Below, piece by piece: positions 12,632-24,826 of a stretch of 64,000 nucleotides of DNA. The position numbers and the translations under genes were made by a program. The notes under the pieces were generated by a model that did no database searches, was not told the origin of the DNA, and saw nothing but the letters and a program-made list of their open reading frames with translations. This DNA is from Trema orientale (taxonomy: Eukaryota; Streptophyta; Magnoliopsida; Rosales; Cannabaceae), in contig JXTC01000029.1 of the NCBI GenBank assembly GCA_002914845.1, forward strand, positions 1,380,624 through 1,444,623, in the 5' to 3' direction. How positions within the stretch are numbered: the first letter of the stretch is position 1; the number at the start of each line of letters is the position of its first letter.

Positions 12632-15600
12632 TTATGTAGTTGGTGAAGACGACAAAAGGTTAAAAAGTAACCCAACCATGATGCCAATGAGTCCCACAAA
12701 TATTGCAAAGGTAAAAGAGAAACCCGGGTCACCTTTTCTATATCGTCTCCTTCTAATCAGGTCCTGTAAGAAAAGAAAAGAGGGAGAGATATATGTTAAG
12801 TCAAATCTATCAGTATCTTACACTAGTATTAGAACTGAACTATCCCCTCTTCGGAAGAATAGATTACATATCGAGTTCTTTTAGTTCTCACTATCATTTC
12901 AGCCTTTTGATACATCACTCAAAAATGCTTGAATTGCAAGTGGTTCAAAGAATTCATCACATTGACTACAAAGTTACCAATATAACTAATATATACAGTC
13001 CTCTAACTGGAATGTTTTATGGGTCATCTATTAAAAATCATAATCCCCTGGTTTAATATCACTGAGAGTATATAATAAATTAAACAAGGTTGGTGGTGAA
13101 ATTCCAAGTTAGAGCAGATAATGAGAGTTTTCTTTCTTTGTGTACTTTTATATGTCAACAGGGTTCTTTTCAAGGCAGTAGCCAATAGTAATTACAACTA
13201 TAACTGTATATATACCGTACTAAATTGTATAATAACAGCAGTTTATTCAAGTAAATGCGTCAAAAATTCTTGCAATAACTCAAACCATGATAACAAAACA
13301 GGTAGCAACATTACAAATAGAAGAATGGTTATACTCTAACCAGTTCCTGCTGAAGCTGCTGTGTTTGCCTAACAGCAACATCTCTTTCTTCCTTCAGCCG
13401 CTGCAGAGCCTGATTCTACGTAATAAGAAAAATTTCCTAAGAATGGAATGAACACAAATTTTGAAATATTCTACATATCAATCTGATAAGTCTGAAAGGA
13501 TATTATCAGTAGGGTGATTAGTAGCATATGAGTCGTTGATAAAGACCAATTGATATTTACTATAGTTCGCATGTTTTCTCATATTGGATTCACAGATTTC
13601 CTAACTATACAGTGCACTGTACATGAGAGCAGTCTTTAAACATCAACATGGTAGTTTTTGCTATTACATTGACCTATTACAATTACAGTTCAGATAATCT
13701 AACAAATCTTAATCAATGCTTTTTAAATATTAAGTTTCATTTCTCCGTTATTTTTTTTTTTCAAATTTTCTTAATCGTAGTATGTCAACATGACAGTCTG
13801 TATTCTAGATAGGTCCACGGAAGAGTGTACTGAAAGTGATGAAAATAATATACACAAATGTTTTTAATAATTTTGTTAAGCAGCAAAAGGGAACTCCAGA
13901 TCAAAACCGAAAACATGTAAATTCAATAACATACAGAATTGCCATCAGGACCACGCATAGAGCTCCTTGTTGATTCATCGTCTAAGTTTCCTTGAGCTGT
14001 GGCAGGAGAGACATAAACAACTCTAAGCTTGCATTCCTCTAATGCCCTTCCACTCTCCTTATTAAACTGGGTAAAACATTGAACAACATTCTCCCAACAT
14101 TAGCGTCATTTAAAAAAGCCAAATCGAGTATTCGAACAAAACAATTGTCATAAAAAGAAGAAACCCTTACAGTATCTTGTGGAAGGTCATCAACATCAGT
14201 ATTTGGAGCCACTATTGTACTCTGCAAGAGAAACTTATCTTTGCACTGCATATCTGGAGGATATTCTCGTTGGGCTTGGAGGGTCACTGCAAATCCAGAA
14301 TTTAGTTGGAAGCCAGTGCAGAGGTCGTCAAAGAACTACAGAAGACTATATGAAACAAAAATCCAAGATATTAACAATGCAACAAGGAGCACCTCTGATG
14401 ACACATGAGTCCCCAGGCAGTACAACACCAGTGTTTGGTCGTACAAAATACTTCTTAGGCGATGTGGTTTTGACCTATGAAAAAATAGTATATGTGAATA
14501 ATTGAATGAATTACAACAAGGGCATAAATGTTTGTACATTCATAGAAGACAAACGGTACCTTAAATGCAACATAGTTTTCTGTGTTATTGATGACTTTAA
14601 GATCACAAAAGCTTTGCTTTTCCAGCTCAACTAGTCACAAAAACCATACGATCATTAGTCGAACAAAAATCTGTTAGAAGAAAAATGCTAAAGTCAGATT
14701 AGAACTTGAAGTAAATTTTTACAGCAAACACCTGGCTGGATGCAGCAGAATTTCACCTTTATTCCAAACTTTTCATAAGAATCACCCTAAGGCCAATCTC
14801 AGTTTGAGGTTTAGTCATTCCAAAGACCAACCAAAGTATATTTGTCACCAATTATTCAATCTCCTTTATTGATCCATTAGGATTCAAAGTTTTTGAGAGC
14901 AACTTTTGACTTTTCACCGGAGAGCTAGCAATCATGGGCTAGCAAGTTGGGTCCTAAATTTACCCGACTTTACCTTTCATGTGCCACAGTGCCAGTAATG
15001 ATTAAAAGAACGAAATTAATTTTCCAGGTATCCCTTATAATCTAGATTTTGCAGACTTTCACCACCCCTTCCGTTCAATTCCCTATACTACCAGACAATT
15101 CTCACATTTATTTCAGGTTGGCTGGCTAACTTTACTCTGTCAACAGAAATCGCTTGAAAGTTAGACGTCAATGTAACTAAGTTGAGAAGAAAACAACCTT
15201 TAAGAAATATGAACTCTATGTATGCTTTGTTTTCATTCCTCTAAGATGATCTCAAGAGAACATGTTATTCATCATAAGTTGCAATCAGATGACTCATCTC
15301 CTTAATCAAAGCAATATAAGCAGAGCCCTTGAATTGTTTACTTTAACACCTTGTGATCTTCATAGCAGATGACTAGTGATGAATAGTCATCTTTTGGTAA
15401 GACAATCCATTTTCAGATCATTGAAACTATTCCTAGAAAACCAAGAGTGAGTGATGAAAATCAATTTCGACAAACTCTTTCCATACCCATTAAGTAGATA
15501 ACAACAGTCATTGTAGGAATCAACCTTCAAAAGCTATAGAAATAGGAGAAGCGAAGACCCACTAAACCAGAATACTCAACGTGTGTTAGCCTTTAGTGTT

Positions 15601-16016
15601 TCTCATATGCACCCACCCAATAAACCATTATTTTCTCTATATTCAAATCCATCAACAGAGCACTTTAACCAAAACTACTCAAGGCGCAACAACCAAATCT
15701 ATATATCAATTCTGCTCTTCAATTCAACCGTTTTAAAAAATTAAAAAAAAAAATTATCATAATTCATACCACAATTCAGAAAATAAGAAAGAAGAAATAT
15801 AATATAAATAATCAAAGATAAGACATATCATCATTCACACTAATCTTTGAAAAAAAAAAGAAAAGGAAGACAAATATCATAATCAAAAAAATAATTATAT
15901 GAAGAAAGAGAGAAAGAGAGAGAGAGAAGAAGCATACATGGGAAGTTGAGCTCGTCAGGAAGAACGGAGATCAATTGATTAATAGTATTAGAAGGAGGAG
16001 GAGCAGCAGCAGTCAT
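12632..16016 (-). CDS. VAP2-1: VAP (VAMP-associated) family ER membrane protein, VAP2-like
   Basis: Seven exons in transcript order: 15938-16016, 14560-14630, 14393-14474, 14171-14286, 13935-14066, 13341-13409, 12632-12763; 681 nt, 226 aa. Residues 15 to about 135 form a major sperm protein (MSP) domain with the plant VAP core NYVAFKVKTTSPKKY, VRPNTGVVLPG and QCKDKFLLQS. A short coiled coil (LQRLKEERDVAVRQTQQLQQ) follows, then an RRRR patch and a single C-terminal membrane segment (about FSFTFAIFVGLIGIMVGLLF). VAPs are tail-anchored ER proteins that bind FFAT-motif partners at contact sites with the plasma membrane and endosomes. The short N-terminus and LPDELNFPFELEKQS resemble Arabidopsis VAP2-1 more than the VAP27 group. 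The symbol is by resemblance; orthology is not proven. Confidence 0.93.
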
Positions 16017-16113
16017 GGTATTTTGTGTCTCTATCTCCCCAAATACAACTAATCACCAATTTAATCTCATCCCCTGTTTGTTTTACTTTTTCACATTACC
16101 AATTCACTCTTCT

Positions 16114-16152
<39 letters not shown>

Positions 16153-16646
16153 CAAAAACAAAAACAAAAAAAAAAAATAAAGTGAGAGAATTTCAGAGGA
16201 GAGAGAAGAAAAGAAGCAGAGAAAAGGGGCGTATGATGCGCGCGCGTGTGCATGTGTTTTTAGAGTAGAAAGAGAGAGAGAAATGACTACTCACTAACAT
16301 AACATAAACACAACACAACATAAGAAACAACATGTGGTTGAAGTGGGAAGAAAAAGGCGCGGATTGCTCGGTCTCCAATTTGTGCGAAGCCTTCGGCAAC
16401 AAGATCGCTCGCTCGCTCGCTCTCACAGTCTCTCACTGCTCTCTAATGCTAAAGCTCACATACAATAGAATTAGATTGAAAAACACACACACACACAAGG
16501 AGGAGAAGGAGAGAAAGAGAGAGAGCGAGAGTTTTGGTTTCTGATCAGCTGGCGGTGGGTGGTATGGCAGAGACAGAGAGAGAGAGAGAGACAACAAGGT
16601 CCAGCCAGCCGTCCAGGGAAGGGAGAGAGAAGAGAAGAGAAGAGAG
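16017..16646. other. 5' region of the VAP gene, rich in simple repeats
   Basis: Between the start codon and the TATA box lie a T20/A20 tract (about 16114-16178, with CAAAAA repeats), an (AC)n stretch (about 16485-16498) and (GA)n stretches (about 16505-16530, 16572-16592, 16620-16646). Part of it is presumably 5' UTR, possibly with an intron. No gene of its own is seen. Confidence 0.55.
16114..16178. repeat. Poly(T)-poly(A) inverted tract
   Basis: A run of about 20 T is directly followed by about 20 A and then CAAAAA repeats, giving a perfect self-complementary tract about 100-160 bp above the VAP start codon. Confidence 0.8.
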
Positions 16647-16663
16647 TTTATATATGACACGTG
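16647..16663 (-). promoter_or_regulatory. TATA box and G-box upstream of VAP
   Basis: On the minus strand CACGTG (16658-16663) is followed three bases later by TATATAAA-like sequence (16647-16655). This would place transcription start near 16620, some 600 nt above the start codon. Motif and position only. Confidence 0.4.
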
Positions 16664-16801
16664 TCAAACGGAGGCTACCGTGACGCCCGCTTCAAAAGTG
16701 AGAGTGAAAAATTGAAAGAGAGAATAATAAGAGTACCAGACTGGAAGTGGGACCCATGACGTGTCACCTCAATTATATGTCTACGCGTCCTTTTCTTTGT
16801 T

Positions 16802-16972
16802 GGGCGCGTCTACAGTAGGGCGCCCCTACGTAGGGCCCTGTCTATTCACCGTTGGATGGGAATCTGTATATAAATAGATTCTCTACAGATTCCCGTTATT
16901 CCCCACAGATTCCCATCCAACGATAATTAAGTCATGACCCTACGTAGGGACGCCCCTACCGTAGCCATCCCC
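16802..16972. mobile_element. Mutator-type MITE, copy A (171 bp)
   Basis: The element begins GGGCGCGTCTACAGTAGG and ends CCTACCGTAGCCATCCCC, imperfect inverted repeats continuing through GCCCCTACGTAGGG on both sides. An inner foldback contains GATGGGAATCTGT and ACAGATTCCCATC. It is flanked by a perfect 9-bp direct repeat TTCTTTGTT (16793-16801 and 16973-16981). A 9-bp duplication is the hallmark of Mutator-superfamily insertion. Related copies lie at 30043 and 30347. Confidence 0.88.
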
Positions 16973-16981
16973 TTCTTTGTT

Positions 16982-18936
16982 TTGTCCCTTTTTTTTTTTT
17001 TTTTTTTTGGTCCCTTAGTTACAATGACTCTTTCAGTGTATGATGCAAAATTAGTTTCAATTCTATATATTAATTTTTCCTTTTTTTTCTCTTTTGTGTT
17101 AATTTTGAACTTATGGGTGCATTGAATCATTTTAAGTAATATCGCCAATTGGCACAATTTCATACCGTGATAATATTATTACCTATTATTACTAGGTTAC
17201 CATTTATAAAGATTCTCATGAATTTATATGAAATGTTTAATTTATTTATCGGTTCTTATTTTTTTTTTTTAAAATAATTCTAAAAGTAGCAAATTGATAC
17301 GAGTACTACCTTTTCTTAATTTTTGGTCAAAATTAATGAGTAAATTTTTTGAAAAATGACCAACGTACATTACTTGAACACAATTAATAAAACTAAAAAA
17401 AGAAAAGAAAATATTAAAAAATTGTAAATACTTTTCTTAACTTTTTTTTTTTTTCCCCCCCTTCAAGCACCAACAATGTCAAGTTTTAAACAAATAAGTG
17501 AATCCTGCATTGATCCAACGAGATGTTTCTTTTGTTATCTATAAAAACAAAGAGATAAGTTAAGCATTACACATAAACCCAAGAGATAGTTTTGTAGTTA
17601 TCATCTCCTTTATGGGTAGTTATCAGTTCTTAAAAACATCATCATGATAATAATAATGTAAACTTGTCCCATATTAGGATCACAGTATAGTTGGCTGTCT
17701 CTGATTCTTAGGAACCGAGACAATTCGACCTCTTTTGAAGTGCAAATCTACGACAAATGTTGGAAGGTTGATGAAACTTTTGTTGCATGACTCACTTAAA
17801 GTAATTTTTTTTTTCTTTTTTTGGTTGGTAAATACATCTAATCCACCAATCTACTCCTTACTCAAGTATATCTAATGTTCCATTAAATTTGAATTTCTAT
17901 TCCTTGATATTGAGCATAAAAAATAACCCATCACATCCGAGTGAGAGAAAAGAACACGTAAACGACATACAATGTCCAAGTGTTTGTATTTTATAATTTT
18001 TTTTTCCTTTTGTATTAATTTTAAGATTGTTTATAATCTTTTAATTATCATCATTATGACGTTTTGAGTTGGTAGGCTGGGAGAACGTTAAGTCATGATA
18101 TTTGGGTACATGCCCCCTCACTTAAGTAAAGAAGGGGGCCATCATTTAAATTCACTCAATGCATGTTGTTGTATCAAACATAAATAATTGTGTAAAACTA
18201 CTTTATGTCCATCAATAATTGTAATATTTTGGGTTCTAACTTCCCCACCACCCCTCCATTCATTACCATGGCTAGCTAATTTGGATTTTGTAACCTAATG
18301 GGAAAATAAACATGGAATTAGATTTCAAGTTGAGTTTCTATATTGTTATGCATTATAATTATTTATTTAATCCTCGACTGTTCAATCAAGGGAGTCTCAC
18401 GTGAATATTAATCTTTAATTCAATAGTCGAATGATGAAGTAAATCTCACATGACATGAATCTCTTACGAGTTTCATTTAACAACTAATCTTATGTTACAA
18501 TTAAGTCTTGTAAAAATCTAATTGAGATATATCCACCTGCTCAAATACGTGAGGAGTGTAGTTACTGCCACAGTAGCACTCCTCTAGGCTCTCTTATCGC
18601 TTCCTATCTCAACATGGCGTTTATCAATTGGAGGGTCCATATAGAACAACATACAAGTATGTATTACAATCTGGCATTGTAGATATCTGGTAGTCCCGCC
18701 TACTATGTGGAAATATAAATAAAAAATACTGTCGTTTTCTTGATTGGTGTTTAAGATAGTCATTTGATTGATGACGGAAGCAAGCAAGAATTTTACCTAA
18801 ACGTTTGGAAAATCAATACGGGGCAAAGTATTAGAGCAATTACATTGTTTGCTTCTAATATAATTTAAAGACCAGAACAACAAGAGTCGTATATTACTAT
18901 ATATTCTACTTCTCCAAGCTATCAGGATAAGGTCTT
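16982..18936. other. Intergenic DNA, no gene seen
   Basis: AT-rich with long T runs (about 16990-17010, 17440-17460, 17998-18010). No exon, RNA gene or clear terminal repeat could be supported. Confidence 0.5.
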
Positions 18937-18937
18937 C

Positions 18938-18979
<42 letters not shown>
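18937..18979. repeat. (ATT)n microsatellite
   Basis: About fourteen uninterrupted ATT units. Such tracts are usually length-polymorphic. Confidence 0.95.
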
Positions 18980-19023
18980 TAACACCATTTTACTTTTTTA
19001 AGTAAGGTTATATTCATCACAGT

Positions 19024-19235
19024 GCTAACAGACGGATGGTAAGACACTCGTTCCCTCGACAAAGAGATCTTGAGTTCGAATTGCCACGCCTCCGATGGTC
19101 GGAGGTTTATGAATAATTCACGTCCAATATCCTTTATATACTAGGAAAACTACTGCAACCGAAATACATGTGGCGAAGGTCGATTCGTGAATACTTCTAG
19201 CTGATATTTCGTTTAGAGTGATCTTTTTTCGTATA
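19024..19235 (+). mobile_element. Possible tRNA-derived SINE
   Basis: The sequence TAACAGACGGATGGTAAGAC resembles a pol III A box. About 45 nt downstream, GATCTTGAGTTCGAATTGCC resembles a B box (GAGTTCGAAT against GGTTCGANTC). A T-rich end follows near 19227. No cloverleaf folds fully, so this is not a functional tRNA gene. Boundaries are approximate. Confidence 0.35.
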
Positions 19236-19337
19236 ATTTGACTTCACGCATGACGCATTTAACAATCTCCTACTTGGAGACTAATCCGCTATCAATGGCT
19301 CCTCACAACTACAATAACTCTACAATAGTCAAGAAAG

Positions 19338-19703
19338 AAGTCCGATTAAAGTTGCACACAATTTCGATTTCTCAATCGTCACACACTTTATCATCATATC
19401 AGCTAGATTCTGACTCCCTTAAATCTTCTCAAGTGTTAAGTCTCTATCTTCTAAAACTGATATTATGAAATGATACCAAATCTGTATATACTTAATCGGC
19501 TAAGTCCAATTAAAGTTGCACACAATTTTGATTTCTCAATCGTCACACACTTTGTCATCATATCAGCTAGATTCTGACTCCCTTAAATCTTCTCAAGTGT
19601 TAAGACTTCGTCGTCCTTAAATCTTCTCAAGTGTTAAGTCTCTGTCTTCCAAAACTGATCTTATGAAGTGATATCAAACCTGTATATACTTAATCGGCTA
19701 AGT
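19338..19703. repeat. Tandem duplication of about 165 bp
   Basis: Copy 1 (19338-19501) and copy 2 (19502-19703) both run from AAGTCC.ATTAAAGTTGCAC to TATACTTAATCGGCTAAGT with few mismatches. Copy 2 also carries an inner duplication of CTTAAATCTTCTCAAGTGTT. It adjoins the decayed copia fragment and may be part of it. Confidence 0.85.
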
Positions 19704-20440
19704 GCTAAGTGAATGGCACTTTGACTGTAACAATGCAATACACTCTTCCCATGCTCGACCCAGTTCTTCCAAGAAAACTTGCAGCCCTTCCATCTCTTTG
19801 CTAGCCTCCGTCGTAGCAACATTCTATGCCTCAATAGTGGAAAATACACCTATTTTATGTAACTTAGAAACCTAACTAACTATTGTACTGCTCAATGTGT
19901 ATACATATCCAGTAATAGTTTTCATATCTTCTATATCACCAGCCATGTTAGTATCAACGTAGCCCTGTAGACTCAAGTCTGATTTTCTAAAACACACAGT
20001 TTAGTCTGTAGTTTCTCTCAAATACCAAAATACACTTCACTGCTAACCAATGTTGCTTTCCCGGATTGCTCATACGACTACTTACAACTCTCATTGCATG
20101 TTTTATATCTAACCTAGTATACACCATGGCATACATAAGCTCACCAATATTAGACGCATAACGCCATAAGGTACTTTGGCCATGCAGGCATGCTCTTGCT
20201 ATATTCCTTTTTAGATAATTTGAAATGACTAGCTAAAAGATTACTTACGGGCTTTACTCCATCCATGTTGAATCTGCTAAGCATTTTTTTTATATAATCC
20301 TGTGATAACTTCAAACCTCCATTCATATTGTCTCTAGTAATCTTCCTCCCAAGTGTTTGCTTCGCAACTCCAAGTCCTTCATTGCAAATTCATTCAGCAA
20401 CTCCATTTTAATAAAAAGAAATAAAGGATAAATGACCATG
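19690..20440 (-). pseudogene. Decayed Ty1/copia RT-RNase H fragment
   Basis: Reading the minus strand in shifting frames gives remnants of copia pol in the right order: LLNEFAMKDLG and ITRDN (RT, near 20330-20420), LSQDYIKKMLSRFNMDGVKPV, MYAMVYTR-like and GKQHWLAVK-like remnants, LQGYVDTNMAGD-like, and finally CYSQSAIHLA of RNase H (near 19690-19730). Stops and frameshifts are frequent. It differs clearly from the element at 21214, so it is a separate and older insertion. LTRs were not found. Confidence 0.8.
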
Positions 20441-20924
20441 TTGGTTCCTTAACTATGAGAAAAATCTCACTTTCTTTCTTAAATTTTAATTTACGTTATT
20501 TTGATCCTTAAACTATTAAAAAAAGTTTCATTTTGGTCCTTTTTGTTATATATTTCATTTTATTCTTAACAGAATGAGCACATGAGATACTTTTGTTATT
20601 CTATTGTATTTATTTCATATCTAGAAATATAGTCCAGCACTATAAAGAAATCAGAATATGAATTGAATTAGTTTAAAAATGATTAGATGAGCAAAAATTA
20701 ATTGCACATCGGACAAGAATGCAACGTAGAGTTGTCCAAAATGTGATGTTTTGTTGAAATCACTAATACAAAATGAGAAATGCAACTCATGTTCTCATTC
20801 TGTTAAGAATCAAATGTATGACAAACATGACTAGAATGAAACACTTTTAATAGAATTAAAAAGTTTAAGGACTAAAGTGAAATTTTCTCCTTTAGTTTAG
20901 GGACTAATAGAGTCATTTACCCTA
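20424..20924. mobile_element. Foldback MITE-like element
   Basis: The left end (AGGATAAATGACCATG then GTTCCTTAAC) and the right end (GTTTAGGGACTAATAG then GTCATTTACCCT) are imperfect inverted repeats extending about 60 bp. There is no coding capacity. The short AAATAA near both ends is too weak to call a target duplication. Confidence 0.55.
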
Positions 20925-21213
20925 AAATAAATAAGCTTTCACAAGAAATGGCCTTTGTTTTCACTTTATTTTAATAAAATAGCCGCATTTGTTTTCATTT
21001 TATTTTAATAAAATAGCCACATTTTTTTTTTGTCTCGTTGCTAAATGGCCGCATTTTTTTTTTCTATTTTAATCTCTTTGCTAACTGACAGTTTATCAGC
21101 ATATCAATTTTATATATCAACATAGCACATCAATTATACGAAAAAACATATAAATTTTTATGTATCAGTATATCGAGCATTATACTAAATATATCTATAT
21201 ATCCATATCTTAA
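20925..21213. repeat. Short tandem repeat of ATTTTAATAAAATAGCC units
   Basis: Two to three copies of about 45 bp (TTTATTTTAATAAAATAGCC with GCATTTG) occur at about 20960-21030, with a related TGGCCGCATTT at about 21046. The rest up to the copia LTR is AT-rich with no gene. Confidence 0.6.
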
Positions 21214-21476
21214 TGATAAATTATAAGAATAATTACTTAATATTTATTGGTGTTTGGTACAACATATTTATACAAAAACTCTAGGTCAGAAATATTTCTA
21301 AACTAAAATATTTAATCAGCTAGAGTACATTAAGGTAACACACGTGGCTGACAATATTGTTATGCCCATACTAAGTACACATGTCATACACATACTTCTC
21401 ATGCCCATGCTAAGTGCACATGACATACACACATACAGCTCACACATGTGGGCTGTCAAACACAGTTCTCTCAATA
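21214..21476 (-). repeat. 3' LTR of the copia element
   Basis: It matches the right repeat over 21214-21446. On the minus strand it ends in CA at 21214. The stretch 21447-21476 lies between the matching part and the polypurine tract, so the LTR probably begins at 21476. Confidence 0.8.
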
Positions 21477-21485
21477 CTCCCCCTC
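21477..21485 (-). other. Polypurine tract of the copia element
   Basis: The minus strand reads GAGGGGGAG directly before the 3' LTR, just after the RNase H stop. This is the expected plus-strand priming site. Confidence 0.75.
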
Positions 21486-24400
21486 AAGCTGGTGAGTGGA
21501 TATTATCCATTCCCAGCTTGGTAATAACAGACTGAAATACAGAACCATTTAACCCTTTAGTTAACACATCTGCAAGTTGTTTCTCTGAAGACACAAATGG
21601 TGTACAAATCAATCTGCTCTCTAACTTCTCCTTTATGAAGTGTCTATCTACTTCCACATGTTTGGTACAGTTGTGTTGCACAAGATTATGTGCAATGTTT
21701 ATTGCTGATTTGTTATCACAGTATAACTTCATCGGTCCCTCCCATGTTATCTTCAAATCCTCCAAGATTATCTTCAACTATAAAAGCTCACATACTCCCA
21801 ACGACATTGCCCTGAATTCAGCCTTTGCACTTGATCTTGCCACTACATTTTGTTTTTTGCTTCTCCAAGTCACAAGATTGCCTCCAAGGAAAGTGCAATA
21901 GCCAGAGGTCGATCTCCTGTCATCTAGTGATCCCACATAGTCTGCATCAGTGTAGGCTTCCAGAGTTAGCCTCTCGCCTCTTTTGAATAATACTCCTTTT
22001 CCTAGAGTACCTTTCAAGTATTGTAAGATTCGATGAGCAGCTCGAAGATGAACTTCTTTTAGGTTATGCATGTACTGACTGACTACTCCCATAGCATAGG
22101 CTATATCTGGTGTAGTATGCGACAAATAGATTAATTTTCCAACTAACCTTTGATAGGACCTCCTATCTACCACTGCATCTTCAGGTGCTTCACTAAGCTT
22201 GTGATTCTATTCAATGGGAGTCTCTACTGGCTTACGCCCTTATTTTCCAGCTTCAGTTAACAAGTCTAACACATACTTTTGTTGAGATATAAAAATTCCA
22301 TGTTGAGAGTGAGCAACTCCGATGCCGAGAAAATACTTCAATCTGCCAAGTTCCTTAATTTCAAATTCCTATAACAAGCATTTTCTCATATTTTCCATAC
22401 CTTCCAAGTCGTCTCCTGTTACCACGATATCATCCACATAGACTAATAGAGCAGTGACTCTCCCTGAAGGTGAATGCTTAATAAACAGTGTATGATCACC
22501 TTGACTTTGCTTGTAGCCAATATCTTTCTTCAATTTGCACACTTTATTTTTTTTTGACTCAAATCCCGGTGGGACCTTCATATAGTTTGAGTGTAGCCTT
22601 TAGCCACCAATCTTACCTTGTACCGTTTAAGTGATCCATCTGCCTTGTATTTCATAGTAAACACCCATTTGCATCCTACGGGCCTCTTTCCTCTGGGTAG
22701 TTCCACCAAATCCCATGTCTTATTTTTTTCAAGCGCATCCATTTTATCCTTCATAGCTTTTTTCCATTCTTTACTACCCAATGCTTCAGAGACAGTTTTT
22801 GGGATAGTAAAAGTATTTAAATGGATAAGAAATTTTTGATGACTCCTGGACAATTTTGTATAGGATACAAAGTGGGACAATGGATACATTGAGTCCTGAG
22901 TACACTTTCTAACACCTTTCCTAATAGCAATAGGAAGATCATCATCATTAACAACTGATATATTATCCTCATTACTTTCAGGGTCAGGATTTACCTCAAC
23001 ATTTTCAATCTCAGGGTTAGGTTCCGAATCAAGTACTAACATTGGTTGAACAATAGGATTTTTCTTCCTTGAGTATACCTGCAATGGACGAGTAGTACTC
23101 TGAATTTGTTTATCCGCTGTCTTTTGACTGGGAGACTATAGGTTAAACTCAATTTGTATAGGAACAGATGACTCATTGACGGGTGTATGTAAGGATGGGG
23201 AAGGATCAAGAAAAAATAAGTCTGGGTTCCTATCAGATAAAGACAAATTTGAATCCTTATCTTTCATGAATGACACCCCCGCTGAAGATAAGGATTATGA
23301 AAGTACTTTTCATTTTCAACAAATGTGACATCTGCAGAGACAAAAAAACATGTTGTGGGTGGATGATAGCATTTACATCCTTTCTGTGTAGATGAATATC
23401 TAACAAAAACACATTTAAGAGTCCTAGGATCAAGTTTCCCTCAGTTATTAGAATGAATATGGACAAATGACACACACTCAAAAATTCTAGGAACCAGATA
23501 ATTTGTCGTTTTGAAGTCAGGAAAGACTTGTAAAAATAGTTGCATGGAGCTATTGTAACCAAGGACTCGAGAGGGTATCCTATTAATCAAATGTGTAGCA
23601 GTTAGGATAGCCTCTTCCCAATAATTTTTTGGAATGTTCATTTGGAAAAGAAGGGCTCTAATTACGTCAAGGAAATGACCATTTTTTCTTTCAGCTACTT
23701 CATTCTGTTGTGGTGTGTGAACCAAGAAGACTCGTGAATCACTCCCCTTTTTGTAAAGAACGGTGATAGTATTTGATTAAAATAATCTCTAGCATTATCG
23801 GACCGAACTCTTTTTATGTCTACCCCAAATTGGTTTTTAACCATTTGAAAAAAATTCTAAAATGTAGAACTCACATCTGATTTTTGTTTTAGAAGATAAA
23901 CCAATATTACTCGAGTGCAATCATCAATGAAAGAGACAAACCAGCGAGCCGTAGAAATATTTTGGACTAAAGAGGGTCCCCAAACGTCACTATGAATAAG
24001 AGCAAAAAGAGTCATCATTGTTGTATTACTTATTGAAAAGGAATTATGCTTATGTTTTGCAAGTTCACAAACCTCACAATGAAGCATACTCAACTCCAAT
24101 CCCTTAAATAACCGAGGAAACATAAGTTTAAGAGTACTGAAAGATGGGTGACCAAAACGAAAATGATGCAACCAAATCTAATTTTTATTTAAAAGAGACA
24201 ATTCAGAAAATAAAGATAGCAGAATCTGATTCTTAATGCTATTTTGCCCACTAGGTTCCTCAAAGAAGTAGAGTCCATTGTTTGCCTTAGCAAATCCAAT
24301 CATCCTCCCCATGCCCTGGTCCTGAATTTGACAGAGAGTTGAAGAAAAAGTTACAACGTAATTCAAATCTTTTGCAAGTTTATGAACTGAAATAAGATTA

Positions 24401-24826
24401 GTTGACAACTTAGGCACATAGAGAACATTTTTTAGAACCAAATTTTGATTAATAGTAACATCCCCTTGACCAGTAACAGTAACAAGAGTTCTATTAGCAA
24501 TGGCCAACTTTTTATTACTAGGACAAGGGTAGTACTAAACGAACCCATAGGAGGATTGAGTTATATGATCAGTAGCCCCCGAATCAATCACCCATGATTT
24601 TTTTGTAGAGAAGTTTGAAATACTTAGTGCAAAGGACTGAGAATAATTACCTAAGAGAGCTAAAGAGCAAGTACTTGCACTTGTAGGTTTCTCTAATGCA
24701 CTCAGAAAATACCTCAGCTTTTCCATCTCTTCCTTATTAAATTCTGCTTGTGTTTTGGGCAGGTCACCCTCTCCTCTTAGCTGTGCCGAGGTCATATGCA
24801 CCTGTCCTTGCCATTCTCCTTGATTT
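21484..24826 (-). pseudogene. Broken copia pol (protease, integrase, RT, RNase H)
   Basis: Recognisable parts on the minus strand are: protease WVIDSGATDHIT (near 24565-24600); GAG-pre-integrase zinc finger with HCEVCELAKHK (near 24070-24100); integrase core with HSDVWGP and, further down, NEVAERKN (near 23690-23710); RT start WKWVF-type sequence CKWVFTMKYKADGS (near 22650); the RT catalytic YVDD (near 22435); and RNase H with EAYTDADYVGS, YCDNKSAI and KHVEVDRHFIKEK, ending at 21484. RT lacks the part between KGYTQT and VPPGFE, which normally holds the first catalytic Asp, and a second part around YGLKQSPR. In-frame stops occur in every domain. Confidence 0.92.

Noticed and set aside
14729-14790. 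Possible extra exon in VAP intron 1
   Set aside because: A short readable stretch (EKFGIKVKFCCIQPG) exists, but it is not needed for a complete MSP domain and would disturb the frame.
18797-18988. Open frame with poly-Asn
   Set aside because: It is the translated (ATT)n microsatellite.
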